The position numbers and the translations under genes are program-made. 64,000 bases of DNA, taken from positions 62,001-126,000 of the forward strand of contig NZ_SCOL01000004.1 in the NCBI RefSeq assembly GCF_005503015.1. The letters run 5' to 3'. The notes beneath the pieces were generated by a model. It saw only the letters and a program-made list of their open reading frames with translations. It made no database searches and was not told the DNA's origin. Source of the DNA: Bacillus sp. E(2018) (GTDB lineage Bacteria > Bacillota > Bacilli > Bacillales > Fictibacillaceae). Shown here piece by piece: positions 8,215-16,950 of the stretch; within the stretch, counting starts at the first letter, position 1; the number at the start of each line of letters is the position of its first letter.

Positions 8215-8830
8215 TTTAGACGGAACATTAATCAATACGAACGAACTGATCATCGCTTCTTTTCTTTACACGCTAGATAAACATTTTCCAGAGCAATACA
8301 ATCGTGAGAGCGTCTTACCGTTTATGGGGATGCCGCTCGTTGAGACGATGGAGCAGTTCGATAAAGAAAAAGTTTCAGACTTAGTCCAAACATACCGTGA
8401 ACATAACATCTCACATCATGATGAATTGGTTACCGAGTTTGAAGGAGTTTTCGAAACGGTAGAAGAATTGTATAAAAAGGGCTACAAACTGGGCATCGTA
8501 ACTACAAAAATGAGAAATACAGTCGAGATGGGCTTACGCCTTGTAGGTCTTGATCAATTTTTTCAAACCGTTGTTACACTGGATGACGTGAAAAACGCGA
8601 AGCCAGATCCGGAGCCTGTTCAAAAAGCACTAGCCTTGCTAGGTTCAGCACCAGAAGAAGCGATCATGGTAGGCGACAGCAAGTACGATATTCTTGCGGG
8701 TCAGAACGCTGGCACACAAACGGCGGGTGTAGCCTGGACCATCCGCGGCAACGATTATTTGCAGCAGTTTAATCCAGACTTCATGCTGAATGAAATGACG
8801 GATTTACTGGATGTTTTAGGAGAGAGATAA
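8189..8830 (+). CDS. ppaX: Pyrophosphatase PpaX (HAD family)
   Basis: 213 residues. PpaX hydrolyses the pyrophosphate released by HprK when it dephosphorylates Ser46-phospho-HPr, so it belongs functionally to the same operon. HAD motif I is FDLDGT (residues 8-13), motif II the IVTT region near residue 100, motif III the lysine in KNAKPDP, and motif IV GDSKYD (about 162-167). The [13 protein letters not shown] stretch is near-identical to B. subtilis PpaX. Confidence 0.95.
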   Translation: MKRNTILFDLDGTLINTNELIIASFLYTLDKHFPEQYNRESVLPFMGMPLVETMEQFDKEKVSDLVQTYREHNISHHDELVTEFEGVFETVEELYKKGYKLGIVTTKMRNTVEMGLRLVGLDQFFQTVVTLDDVKNAKPDPEPVQKALALLGSAPEEAIMVGDSKYDILAGQNAGTQTAGVAWTIRGNDYLQQFNPDFMLNEMTDLLDVLGER

Positions 8831-9343
8831 TTGCGAAATACGGAGCGTTATCCGGTAAAAGGAAAAAACTCGTTGTACCAGGTGTATGACACTGTTCCGT
8901 TCTGGAAAGTGGTAAAGAATTTCATCGCCATACAAGTGGCTCGTTACACACCGTTTCTACCGATGAAAAATTGGATCTACCGTACTTTTTTGAAGATGAA
9001 GGTCGGTGAAGGAACAGCATTCGCATTGATGGTCATGCCAGACATCATGTATCCAGAACGCATTTCAGTAGGGAAGAACTGTGTGATCGGCTATAATACA
9101 ACGATATTAGCTCATGAATATTTAATAAAAGAATACCGTTTGGGTGACGTAATCGTGGGCGATGAAGTGATGATCGGTGCGAACTCTACGATCCTCCCAG
9201 GCGTTACGATCGGTGACGGTGCGATCGTATCAGCTGGAACGCTCGTCCACAAAAATGTCCCAGAAGGGTCTTTCGTCGGTGGTAATCCGATGCAGGTCAT
9301 CTACACGAAAGAAGAACGCTCTAAGAGGGAAATGGAAAGCTAG
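8831..9343 (+). CDS. yvoF: Hexapeptide-repeat acetyltransferase YvoF
   Basis: 170 residues, TTG start directly after the ppaX stop with GGAGAG 6 bases upstream. The second half is a left-handed beta-helix of hexapeptide repeats (ISVGKNCVIG, VIVGDEVMIGANSTILPGVTIGDGAIVSAG in imperfect [LIV]-G-x4 steps), ending with the GGNPMQVI tail typical of LacA/NodL/CysE-like O-acetyltransferases. Acceptor unknown; operon position as in B. subtilis. Confidence 0.88.
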   Translation: MRNTERYPVKGKNSLYQVYDTVPFWKVVKNFIAIQVARYTPFLPMKNWIYRTFLKMKVGEGTAFALMVMPDIMYPERISVGKNCVIGYNTTILAHEYLIKEYRLGDVIVGDEVMIGANSTILPGVTIGDGAIVSAGTLVHKNVPEGSFVGGNPMQVIYTKEERSKREMES

Positions 9344-9432
9344 AAATTTGTCGTAAGTTCCCCTCTTGGGTTTTCTTGTTTTTCGTCGTATACTTAAAAC
9401 AGGCAAAAAAGCGAAAGCTGGAGGCGCATACT

Positions 9433-10023
9433 ATGAGAAGGAAATCATTCTCGATCGTATTTATGAAAAACACGTTTAAAATTGGACACCTCGTTGAAGA
9501 CAACTGTCAGTCTCAGCATGCACCGAAAGCATCTCATCCTCAAAATAAGGCCGAACAATTGGCTGCCCGCGATACCTACCGTTTTCGGACGGCTGTGTCA
9601 AAAATGAAAGGCCATGGTCTTGTTAAGCATTACGAACTTCAAAGCAAACGTGCAAAGCTGGTTTTTTATGGCGACTATTCTACCTACAAACGTAACGTAC
9701 CTCATATTGCGTTTACACGCGAACATTTTCAACACTACTTTGGAACAGAAGATTTAATCTGTGAATTTCTCCTTGATACTTCTATTTATTTATTTAAAGA
9801 ACTCCATTTTTTAGAAGAGATCCAACTAGATATTCCGAGTCACGGCAAGATGTATACCGTCGAACTGACACGACAGGAACTGGATGAGTACATGAAGTGT
9901 GATCTGGCCGAAATGAAAGACGGTCATCACCATAGGTTCTTCTACATCTACCGAGACGAAGAGCTGGATCTATTTACGAATCAATTTGTAAAGGTCAAAC
10001 GTTTAAGACGAAAAAAATTATAA
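9433..10023 (+). CDS. Conserved-looking protein of unknown function
   Basis: 196 residues. The ATG at 9433 is chosen because TGGAGGCG lies 8 bases upstream; longer in-frame starts have no ribosome site. No membrane segment or recognised motif; the protein is basic, with a histidine cluster GHHHRFF near the C-terminus and a final RLRRKKL. It follows yvoF by about 90 bases and precedes a good terminator, so it may be the last gene of the hprK operon. I do not recognise a family. Confidence 0.6.
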   Translation: MRRKSFSIVFMKNTFKIGHLVEDNCQSQHAPKASHPQNKAEQLAARDTYRFRTAVSKMKGHGLVKHYELQSKRAKLVFYGDYSTYKRNVPHIAFTREHFQHYFGTEDLICEFLLDTSIYLFKELHFLEEIQLDIPSHGKMYTVELTRQELDEYMKCDLAEMKDGHHHRFFYIYRDEELDLFTNQFVKVKRLRRKKL

Positions 10024-10030
10024 AGTGATT

Positions 10031-10074
10031 AAAAACTGGCTCCCAATGTCTTATAAATGGGTACCAGTTTTTTT
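10031..10074 (+). terminator. Terminator after the 9433-10023 gene
   Basis: AAAACTGG-CTCCCA pairs with TGGGTA-CCAGTTTT and runs into seven T. Confidence 0.8.
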
Positions 10075-10140
10075 AATGTGTGAAGGACGTGGGGAATAGC
10101 GAGTAAAAGGCTTAGGGGCTAGTGACAAAACAGCGTAATT

Positions 10141-10214
10141 TGTCGAGGATTGCAGACTCGTGGATAAACAGCCAAAACTCGTGGATAAATAGCCAAAACT
10201 TCTGGATTGATTAG
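10141..10214. repeat. Short 21-bp-period array (unit CTCGTGGATAAA...)
   Basis: CTCGTGGAT starts at 10157 and 10178 and a variant CTTCTGGAT at 10199: exact 21-bp steps, each filled by AAACAGCCAAA or a close variant. It stands between a terminator and the putP promoter region. The rest of the 10075-10347 spacer shows only AT-rich sequence with a TATAAT at 10310-10315 lacking a clear -35. Confidence 0.7.
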
Positions 10215-10347
10215 TCCTTTTGTGCCACGCCACCTTGTTTTGGCAGCTAACAAGCTCAATATTAGATGTCTTCCAAAAAAAATCTGTTCCTTTTGTCGAA
10301 AAATGTCTTTATAATAAAAATGTTCCTTTTTATAATTTTTAAAATAT

Positions 10348-10361
10348 TGAAAGCGTTTTAA
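10348..10361 (+). promoter_or_regulatory. Near-consensus cre (CcpA) site before putP
   Basis: TGAAAGCGTTTTAA matches the cre consensus TGWAANCGNTNWCA at all but one position. It lies 31 bases before the putP start and downstream of the likely -10, a position where CcpA usually represses as a roadblock. Confidence 0.5.
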
Positions 10362-10391
10362 CAACAAGATAAGGCAGGAGGAAAACTGAAT

Positions 10392-11861
10392 ATGAGTTAT
10401 GGAGTAATTTTTTCAATTAGTGTGTACATGATTGGGATGGTGCTGATCGGGCTTTATGCGTACCGAAAGACAGATAACCTTACCGATTACATGCTTGGCG
10501 GAAGAAATCTTGGCCCAGCTGTTACTGCACTTAGTGCGGGTGCATCAGATATGAGCGGATGGCTGTTGATGGGTCTACCAGGTGCTATGTACGTATCTGG
10601 TTTAAGTGCTGGATGGATTGTGATTGGACTGTGTGCAGGAGCATATCTGAACTGGCTGTTTGTGGCACCGCGTCTACGAACGTATACGGAGGTAGCGAAC
10701 AACTCGATTACGATTCCAGATTATTTTGAGAACCGATTCAAGGATACCTCTCGCATACTTCGTATTACGTCTGCGTTAGTTATCGTGATTTTCTTTACCT
10801 TTTATTCTTCATCAGGAATGGTTGCTGGTGGACAATTGTTTGAAACAGCATTTGGTCTGAATTATATATGGGGAATCTTGCTTACAGCTGGAGTAGTTAT
10901 TATTTATACTTTATTCGGTGGTTTTTTAGCGGTAAGTTATACAGATTTCGTACAAGGTGCGATCATGTTTGTAGCATTGATTCTTGTACCGTTCGTTGCG
11001 ATTCTAAAAGTTGGTGGATGGGATGCATCGTTTAATGAAATTGAAAGCATCAGTCCAACATTACTCGATGCCTTTACGGGGACAAGCTTGATCGGTATCA
11101 TCTCCTTGTTAGCATGGGGGTTAGGATACTTCGGCCAGCCGCATATCATCGTTCGTTTTATGGCGATCTCATCTGTAAAAGAGATGAAGAGCGCAAGAAG
11201 AATCGGAATGGGTTGGATGGTTTTCTCGATTGTTGGAGCGATGTTCACAGGTCTTGTTGGGATTGCTTATTTCAACCAAGCAGGTGCTCCATTGGGTGAG
11301 GCAAAAGCAGAAACGGTATTTATCTTATTATCTGAAGTATTGTTCCACCCGATCATTACTGGATTCTTACTAGCTGCAATATTAGCTGCAGTTATGAGTA
11401 CGATCTCTTCTCAGTTACTCGTAACATCGAGTGCATTGACGGAAGACTTTTACAAGGCGTTCGTTAAACGATCAGCATCAGATAAAGAGCTCGTGTTAGT
11501 AGGACGTTTAGCCGTTTTAGCTGTAGCTGTCATTGCATTCATAATGGCTCTTAATCCGAGCGAAACGATCCTGAATCTAGTAGGCTATGCTTGGGCTGGG
11601 TTTGGTGCAGCTTTCGGTCCAGTTGTCTTACTAAGTTTGTATTGGAAGCGAATGACGAAATGGTCGGCTTTTGCGGGTATCGTTGTTGGGGCTGTTACTG
11701 TTATCGTTTGGGAACTCATCCCAGCTATGGCTGATGTGTATGAGATCATTCCAGGATTTATCGCATGTACAATAACGATCGTAGTCGTTAGCTTAATGAC
11801 AAAAGAACCAATTGCAAGTATTCAAGAAGAGTTTGAAGAAACGAAAAGATTAGTAAGTTAA
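10392..11861 (+). CDS. putP: Sodium/proline symporter (PutP/OpuE family)
   Basis: 489 residues with about 12-13 transmembrane helices and the sodium-solute symporter signature (GGRNLGPAVTALSAGASDMSGW as the conserved TM2 region; GYFGQPHIIVRFMA and the later SQLLVTSSALTEDFYK). It imports proline with Na+, either as nutrient (PutP) or osmoprotectant (OpuE); the sequence alone does not separate these. AGGAGG stands 10 bases before the ATG. Single-gene unit with a strong terminator, and a cre-like site suggests carbon control. Confidence 0.92.
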   Translation: MSYGVIFSISVYMIGMVLIGLYAYRKTDNLTDYMLGGRNLGPAVTALSAGASDMSGWLLMGLPGAMYVSGLSAGWIVIGLCAGAYLNWLFVAPRLRTYTEVANNSITIPDYFENRFKDTSRILRITSALVIVIFFTFYSSSGMVAGGQLFETAFGLNYIWGILLTAGVVIIYTLFGGFLAVSYTDFVQGAIMFVALILVPFVAILKVGGWDASFNEIESISPTLLDAFTGTSLIGIISLLAWGLGYFGQPHIIVRFMAISSVKEMKSARRIGMGWMVFSIVGAMFTGLVGIAYFNQAGAPLGEAKAETVFILLSEVLFHPIITGFLLAAILAAVMSTISSQLLVTSSALTEDFYKAFVKRSASDKELVLVGRLAVLAVAVIAFIMALNPSETILNLVGYAWAGFGAAFGPVVLLSLYWKRMTKWSAFAGIVVGAVTVIVWELIPAMADVYEIIPGFIACTITIVVVSLMTKEPIASIQEEFEETKRLVS

Positions 11862-11874
11862 TAGTGAAGTTATG

Positions 11875-11920
11875 GACTGACCAAATAGCGGATTTAATTG
11901 CTGATTTGGTCAGTTTTTTC
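11875..11920 (+). terminator. Terminator of putP
   Basis: ACTGACCAAAT-AGC pairs with GCT-GATTTGGTCAGT (about 14 pairs) and is followed by six T. Confidence 0.88.
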
Positions 11921-11954
11921 TTAAAGTAAAGTTATTGATAGAGGAGGAAGCAGA

Positions 11955-12398
11955 ATGGAATTCATGATTCTTGAAGGAATGCCAGAGGAGGATCTATTGA
12001 AGCGAATCCTTCAGCTACATGAAGTAATCTTCGGTACATCTAATGACGGTTTACTTTGCAAAATGAAATTGAAGGACAAACTAACGATCGTTACAGCTAT
12101 TCATCATTCAAAGGTAGTTGGCTATAAAATGGGCTATGAAATCGATCATAACACTTATTATAGCTGGCTAGGTGGAGTCGACCCCGTTTATAGGGGGCAA
12201 GGAGTAGCTTCGAAGTTAATGAAACAACAGCATGAGTATCTGAAAATGAAAGGGTATTCTGTTGTTCGAACCAAAACGATGAATAAGTGGCGCCACATGC
12301 TGCTGCTAAATATTAAAAATGGGTTTGATGTGAAGGAAACGTATACGAATAAAAATGGTTTACATAAAATTGTACTCGAAAAAAAGCTATGTGATTAA
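11955..12398 (+). CDS. GNAT family acetyltransferase
   Basis: 147 residues; AGGAGGAAG precedes the ATG. The acetyl-CoA motif is GGVDPVYRGQGVASKLM (about 74-90), and the VVGYKMGYEI strand before it and the NGFDVKETY strand after it complete the GNAT fold. Substrate unknown. Spacing to the next gene is about 70 bases. Confidence 0.85.
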   Translation: MEFMILEGMPEEDLLKRILQLHEVIFGTSNDGLLCKMKLKDKLTIVTAIHHSKVVGYKMGYEIDHNTYYSWLGGVDPVYRGQGVASKLMKQQHEYLKMKGYSVVRTKTMNKWRHMLLLNIKNGFDVKETYTNKNGLHKIVLEKKLCD

Positions 12399-12467
12399 AC
12401 AATTGTTTAAAAGAATTCACTCTTGATAGCAGTCTCCGCATATGATGGTATAAGCGGGGTGACGGAC

Positions 12468-12776
12468 ATGAGGATAAAAGATAGAGTGAAGCTTTGGTTC
12501 TTAGGATCGCTTTATCCGGAAAATTCATTACAACCGATTGACAGCACAGAGCAGTTTGTTCGTGAACTAAATAATGGATGCCCGGTAATCTTTACGTTAA
12601 GAGATGTTTACGGATTGATTCTATTCGATAAAGAAGAACAGCTCGGAACACTGTATATAAAAGATGTGTTCGGAATCACGGAAGACTATAGAAACTGTTA
12701 CTCAATACTTGAGTTAATCTCGTTCTACAGTGAGCATGTTAAGGAAGGAATTTTATTCTATACAGAGAATAATTAA
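12468..12776 (+). CDS. Small protein of unknown function
   Basis: 102 residues from the ATG at 12468, preferred because GGGGTGA lies about 6 bases upstream; an upstream in-frame start at 12423 has no ribosome site. Mixed alpha/beta composition without membrane segments or motifs I recognise; a central VIFTLRDVYGLILFDKEEQLGTLYIKD region looks like a small beta-sheet domain. Own terminator follows. Confidence 0.5.
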   Translation: MRIKDRVKLWFLGSLYPENSLQPIDSTEQFVRELNNGCPVIFTLRDVYGLILFDKEEQLGTLYIKDVFGITEDYRNCYSILELISFYSEHVKEGILFYTENN

Positions 12777-12792
12777 AGAATCATATTCTGTT

Positions 12793-12822
12793 GGACACCT
12801 CATTACTTGAGGTGTTGTTTTA
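12793..12822 (+). terminator. Terminator
   Basis: ACACCTCA-TTAC-TTGAGGTGT hairpin followed by TGTTTTATT. Confidence 0.65.
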
Positions 12823-12852
12823 TTACCTCTTTAGAAAGTGAGTCATCATTAT

Positions 12853-13314
12853 ATGCCTACAATTATACATCGAGAATTTGTACATGCTTCTGCAGAAGTC
12901 TGCTTTGATCTTTCGCGAAACGTAGATATACATACTGAAACGACCTCTCATACAAGAGAAAGAGCGGTAGGAGGAGTAACGTCAGGATATATGGAAAAAG
13001 GCGATCACGTAACGTGGGAGGCCGTTCATCTTGGCGTAAAACAAAGGCTGACTGCAAAAATTATTGAGATGGAGAGGCCGTATATGTTTGTAGATGTGAT
13101 GGTGAAAGGGGCTTTCCATTCATTCGTACATACCCATACTTTCGAACCGAAGAATAATGGTACCATTATGGTGGATCATTTTCATTATAGATCTCCGTTT
13201 GGCGTGATTGGAAGGTTAGCAGATTGGTTGTTCCTAGAAAAGTACATGACGAATTTTTTAGTAGGACGGGCGAGAGCGCTAAAAGAGATCGCAGAAAATA
13301 GGCACCACACATAA
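12853..13314 (+). CDS. SRPBCC (START-like) family protein
   Basis: 153 residues. The start (IIHREFVHASAEVCFDLSRNVDIHTE), the middle GDHVTWEAVHLGVKQRLTAKI and the closing LADWLFLEKYMTNFLVGRARALKEI follow the SRPBCC plan: an opening strand, a cavity-forming sheet and a long C-terminal helix. Such proteins bind hydrophobic small molecules; the ligand cannot be read. The ATG at 12853 has an AAAGTGAG-type site; a GTG at 12838 is possible. Confidence 0.75.
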   Translation: MPTIIHREFVHASAEVCFDLSRNVDIHTETTSHTRERAVGGVTSGYMEKGDHVTWEAVHLGVKQRLTAKIIEMERPYMFVDVMVKGAFHSFVHTHTFEPKNNGTIMVDHFHYRSPFGVIGRLADWLFLEKYMTNFLVGRARALKEIAENRHHT

Positions 13315-13336
13315 AGATAGAAAGCGGTGATCAGTG

Positions 13337-13879
13337 ATGAAGATAGGAATGGTACGTCATTTCAAAGTCAAACGAGGCTATCCGTCTGAAAAATGGATCA
13401 CGCCTTCTGAATTTGATCAGTGGCTAAAAGAATACGAAGCATCTGATGTAGAAGAAACAGATGTTGACCTAGGCGGAATCAACTGGAATACATGCTATTC
13501 GAGCACTGTTCGTCGTGCAGAATATACAGCAGGGAAGATTTATAGAGGGGATTTGATCAGAACGGATGATCTTCGTGAAATTCCTGTCTATCCATTTTTT
13601 AAAAGAGACATTAAGATTCCGATGATTTTATATCCTCTTTGCATCCGAACAGCGTGGTTCTTTAACCACAAATCACAGCTAGAGCGGAGAACAGATGTAG
13701 AAATGCGTGTTTCAAAAATCGTTGACCGCATTTTAGAAGAAAACAAAGAAAATGCATTAATCGTAAGTCATGGTGGACTCATGATGTTCATGAGAAAAGA
13801 ACTGATCCGCAGAGGATTTAAAGGACCAAGATTAGGCCGGCCTGAAAACGCGAAGCTTTATTTGTTTGAGAAGAGGTAG
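13337..13879 (+). CDS. Histidine-phosphatase-like protein
   Basis: 180 residues. It opens KIGMVRHFKV, where the catalytic RHG of the histidine phosphatase superfamily reads RHF, keeps the second histidine in IVSHGGLMMF (about residue 142), and has the CYSSTVRRAEYTA segment that corresponds to the usual SSPLxRAxxTA. Likely an active or slightly diverged phosphohydrolase; substrate unknown. It lies 22 bases behind the SRPBCC gene and is probably co-transcribed. Confidence 0.75.
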   Translation: MKIGMVRHFKVKRGYPSEKWITPSEFDQWLKEYEASDVEETDVDLGGINWNTCYSSTVRRAEYTAGKIYRGDLIRTDDLREIPVYPFFKRDIKIPMILYPLCIRTAWFFNHKSQLERRTDVEMRVSKIVDRILEENKENALIVSHGGLMMFMRKELIRRGFKGPRLGRPENAKLYLFEKR

Positions 13880-13910
13880 TGGCTGTCGACAAAAAATCGG
13901 ATAAATTATT

Positions 13911-13996
13911 TTATCCGTGAAATTATGTATGCTATCCGTGAATAAAATGGTCATTACCGTGAATAAAAAAGGATTACCGTGAAATTGTGCACTTTT
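13911..13996. repeat. Short 20-21-bp-period array (unit CCGTGAATAAA...)
   Basis: CCGTGAA occurs at 13915, 13936, 13957 and 13977 (steps 21, 21, 20) separated by AT-rich filler. It lies between two convergent genes, just ahead of their shared terminator. Confidence 0.7.
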
Positions 13997-14008
13997 ACAT
14001 CTATGTAT

Positions 14009-14065
14009 CGAAAGAAAACTGGCTGATACCCCAAACGAAAAGGGAATGTAGCCAGTTTTCTTTCG
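14009..14065. terminator. Bidirectional terminator between convergent genes
   Basis: CGAAAGAAAACTGGCT pairs with AGCCAGTTTTCTTTCG, a perfect 16-bp stem around a 25-base loop; A and T runs lie within the stem on both sides. Confidence 0.8.
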
Positions 14066-14077
14066 TAAAACCTTCAT

Positions 14078-15100
14078 TTATTGAGCATTCTTATAAAATT
14101 CTTCCATCATATCGTAGCTCATTGGGCCGATATGTTTTTGTACAATGATTCCTTTTTTATTAATAATAAAAGTAGTCGGAATCGTTACCGTTTTGTAAGT
14201 ATTTCCGACTTTACCGTCTGGATCTAATAAAACAGGAAAGTTCAAGTTGTACGATTGCGCAAACTTTTTCACTTCTTTTTCAGAGTCGCTATCTGTTAAG
14301 TTCACAGCTAAAATTTCTACTTTCTTAGAAGAGTAATCTCTATAGAAACGAACCATTTCAGGCATTTCTGCACGACAAGGTGGACACCATGTAGCCCAAA
14401 GGTTAACGAAAACGACCTTTCCTTTGAGATCTGACAGTTTTACGGTTTCGCCTTCAATCGTCTTTAATTCAAAATCTGGTGCGCGGTCACCTTTTTTGAT
14501 TCCGTATGATGCTGCCTCTACGGCTTCTTTATTCGTTTTCTCCCCAACGAGCGGGGAATTCGTTAGAACGGAAAAGAAGAGTGCGGTAACTAACATAGAC
14601 AGAACGGTTTTTCTGATCTCAAACGAACCCTTCGTATATAAGTAAATGGACAAGATAGAAAAGAACAAGGAGACCAATCCATCAGCTAAGAGTGTAGTTG
14701 ACGCAAAATGCGCACCATAATAAGCAGCGAAGTATAACGTTAACCCTAATATACCGATATAAAATAACCTGCTTCTATCAATCTCACGTTTACTCGCCGC
14801 CACAAGAATATAAAGAATTGAACCGATGATTCCTAGAACGATTCCTGTTTCTCCTCCATTGAAATACAAGATACTTGACGGGTGCTGGGTGATTAGTAGG
14901 GGATGTAGAACAGCATAACTGAACTTCCAAACCAATAGAAAAATTCCCACTGCATTACTCAATACGTCTAACAACTGCTTTTTGTCAGTTTCTTCTCTTA
15001 CTTTTACATACAATATGCCATACGCGATCAACGCAGATCCTAAAATTGCTAGCCAAACCATCTTTACCGAAAAAGATCCAATCGTTATATAATCCTCCAT
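14078..15100 (-). CDS. Membrane protein with C-terminal TlpA/ResA-like thioredoxin domain
   Basis: 340 residues. Residues 1-180 hold about six hydrophobic segments; residues 200-340 are a TlpA-type thiol-disulfide oxidoreductase with the active site WCPPC (Cys239, Cys242), a preceding KGKVVFVNLWATW strand and the cis-proline in TVTIPTTFII. It probably reduces or exchanges disulfides on the outer face. ATG at 15100 is chosen because GGTGGG lies just upstream; an earlier ATG at 15145 would add 15 residues with no site. The membrane half is unusual, since ResA and StoA have a single anchor. Convergent with the phosphatase-like gene. Confidence 0.8.
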   Translation of the reverse strand: MEDYITIGSFSVKMVWLAILGSALIAYGILYVKVREETDKKQLLDVLSNAVGIFLLVWKFSYAVLHPLLITQHPSSILYFNGGETGIVLGIIGSILYILVAASKREIDRSRLFYIGILGLTLYFAAYYGAHFASTTLLADGLVSLFFSILSIYLYTKGSFEIRKTVLSMLVTALFFSVLTNSPLVGEKTNKEAVEAASYGIKKGDRAPDFELKTIEGETVKLSDLKGKVVFVNLWATWCPPCRAEMPEMVRFYRDYSSKKVEILAVNLTDSDSEKEVKKFAQSYNLNFPVLLDPDGKVGNTYKTVTIPTTFIINKKGIIVQKHIGPMSYDMMEEFYKNAQ

Positions 15101-15183
15101 TGTCACACCCACCTTAAACTTGTCCTCTATTCTAAACTTTATCAAAGTTTAGCCTGTTTTATTCCTAATTTGCTTGTTTCATT

Positions 15184-15219
15184 AAAAAAACCAGTGAAGG
15201 GTTTCTCCCTGCACTGGTC
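15184..15219 (-). terminator. Terminator of the Ca2+/H+ antiporter gene
   Basis: Read on the minus strand, ACCAGTG-AGGG-loop-CCCT-CACTGGT is followed by seven T. Confidence 0.8.
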
Positions 15220-15287
15220 TTATGCTATATATTACATCTCTTTTTTTAATGCTTTTTCAGTGGCATTTAGTTTTTGTCCTTCTTTGA

Positions 15288-15384
15288 CTGTTGATTTGAA
15301 TGGAAGGTGCGAAACACCTGTCTAGCGGAAAGCGAGCAACCTGAAATGGAAATCAACTATTTTCATTAAATACGAAAACAGTCA
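15288..15384 (-). repeat. GC-rich dispersed repeat, copy D (decayed)
   Basis: Keeps both ends of the element (TTGATTTGAATGGAAGGTGC and GCGGAAAGCGAGCAACCTG, then GGAAATCAAC and a TACGAAAACAG flank) but has lost the central GTGAGCC/GGCTCAC part. It abuts the stop codon of the antiporter gene. Confidence 0.6.
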
Positions 15385-15385
15385 T

Positions 15386-16441
15386 TTATAAAAGATAAAA
15401 CCCTACTCCCATGATTAAGTAAGCGGCAAGGAGGGTGAGCCCTTCAAACCAGTTCGTATCGCCATCACTTGTTAACGAGATCGTTAAAAATACAGCAAGT
15501 ACCATCGCTACAAGTTCAGGAAGCGTAAAGACAAGTGCCATTGATTTTTCAAAAAATAAAGATACCAACACAAGCAAGGGAGCTACAAACATCGCGATCT
15601 GAAGCGTTGAACCGATTGCGATCTCTACGGCAACATTCATCTTATTCTTATAGGCCATGATGATCGCTGAAGCATGTTCTGCTGCATTACCGACGATGGC
15701 AACGATGATGATCCCGATAAACACTTCACTCCAACCGAGTGTTCTTCCTACTTCTTCAAAGGTATGCACGAGCTTTTCAGAAACATAAGCAACCGCGAGC
15801 GTAGCTAGAGCAAGGACGATAAGAGCTCTCCACTTACTCCATTCTGCTGTTTCATCCCCATGAGCCACATCGTGTTCTGATTGATAGACACCGCGGTGAG
15901 TAACAAGCTTGAATAGAAGTGCTGCAACATAAAGAACAATCATGATCACAGAGACCCATACACTCAAGGTGAGTGAATCGGCGTCGTTCAGTTTATAAGA
16001 AAAGACCTCAGGGAAAACAAAAGCGACTACAACAGCGAATATCAGAAGCCCCGCGTTATGGCGTGCATCATAAACGTTGAATTTTTGCTGTTTATACTTT
16101 AAACCGCCGATGAAAAATGACAAACCTCCAACAAGTAAAAGATTTCCGAGTACAGAACCGGTCAAAGACGCTAATACTACACTTATCAACCCTGCTTTTA
16201 GTGCAAAGATTGAAATGATGAGCTCGACCGCATTACCGAAAGTGGCGTTAAGTAACCCGCCGATTCTTGGGCCAGCAATGATAGCTAAGCTTTCAGTGGC
16301 GCGTCCCATATAACCGGCAAGTGCGATGATCGTTGCACAATAGATTACAAAAAGTAAGACAGCAGGCCAATGGAGGATACTGCCGATAACGGATAGCGGT
16401 ACGCCAATGATGATGGCAATAAAAAAGATGCGATTAAACAA
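15386..16441 (-). CDS. Calcium/proton antiporter (CaCA family, YfkE/ChaA-like)
   Basis: 351 residues from a TTG at 16441, the same length as B. subtilis YfkE; an ATG 4 codons earlier sits directly on the AGAAGGG ribosome site. Eleven hydrophobic helices with the two alpha-repeat signatures of Ca2+/cation antiporters: GGLLNATFGNAVELIIS (first half) and AIVGNAAEHASAIIMA (second half), each carrying the essential Glu. It exports Ca2+ in exchange for H+. Single-gene unit. Confidence 0.93.
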   Translation of the reverse strand: MFNRIFFIAIIIGVPLSVIGSILHWPAVLLFVIYCATIIALAGYMGRATESLAIIAGPRIGGLLNATFGNAVELIISIFALKAGLISVVLASLTGSVLGNLLLVGGLSFFIGGLKYKQQKFNVYDARHNAGLLIFAVVVAFVFPEVFSYKLNDADSLTLSVWVSVIMIVLYVAALLFKLVTHRGVYQSEHDVAHGDETAEWSKWRALIVLALATLAVAYVSEKLVHTFEEVGRTLGWSEVFIGIIIVAIVGNAAEHASAIIMAYKNKMNVAVEIAIGSTLQIAMFVAPLLVLVSLFFEKSMALVFTLPELVAMVLAVFLTISLTSDGDTNWFEGLTLLAAYLIMGVGFYLL

Positions 16442-16541
16442 GACGCATTCCATCCCTTCTATGTATTTATTTTTACATACTATTCCCTGAAATTTGTTTT
16501 CTTAACTCGTAACCAGGAAACTAGAATTTTGTGTGAATTGG

Positions 16542-16570
16542 TTGACAGTTTCGACAAGGACGTGTAGACT
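16542..16570 (+). promoter_or_regulatory. Sigma-A promoter, probably of the his operon
   Basis: TTGACA (16542-16547), 17 bases, TAGACT (16565-16570). Predicted start near 16577, leaving a leader of about 420 bases before hisZ that includes repeat copy C. The stretch 16571-16688 is AT-rich with no frame or T-box feature that I can see. Confidence 0.65.
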
Positions 16571-16688
16571 AACAACTAAATCTTTATCATGGTAGTATAT
16601 TAGCGAACTAAAGTGTTGGGTTTAAATTTTGGTTTCTCCACTTAGATTTTATTCATACACTCTTTTCTTTAAGATTGTTTCTTTTAAT

Positions 16689-16950
16689 CCTTGTCACCTT
16701 TGACAATTGATTGGAGTGTAAGGTGCGTGCCTACCACATGAGATACTTTTTGCAAGGCATGTGACGAGGAAGCTTACTACGAAGCATCACTTGTAGACGT
16801 AGGAGCAAGGAACTTCTTAAGGCGGGCAGGTGAGACACTTATACGTGAAACGTACGAATGTGGCTCACCGCCTGCCCCGCGGAAAGCGAAGCACCTGAAA
16901 CGGAAATCAACACTTCCAAAAGCAACAAAGTTTACGGAAACAGCATTTTC
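16689..16950 (-). repeat. GC-rich dispersed repeat, copy C, with internal extra segment
   Basis: Reverse orientation relative to copy A, sharing its outer flanks (CTTGTCACCTTTGACAATTG at one end; AGCAACAAAG and GGAAACAGCATTTTC at the other). Between GGAGTGTAAGGTGCG and GGCGGGCAGGTGAGAC it carries about 90 extra bases with their own inverted halves. It lies within the his leader. Confidence 0.8.
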
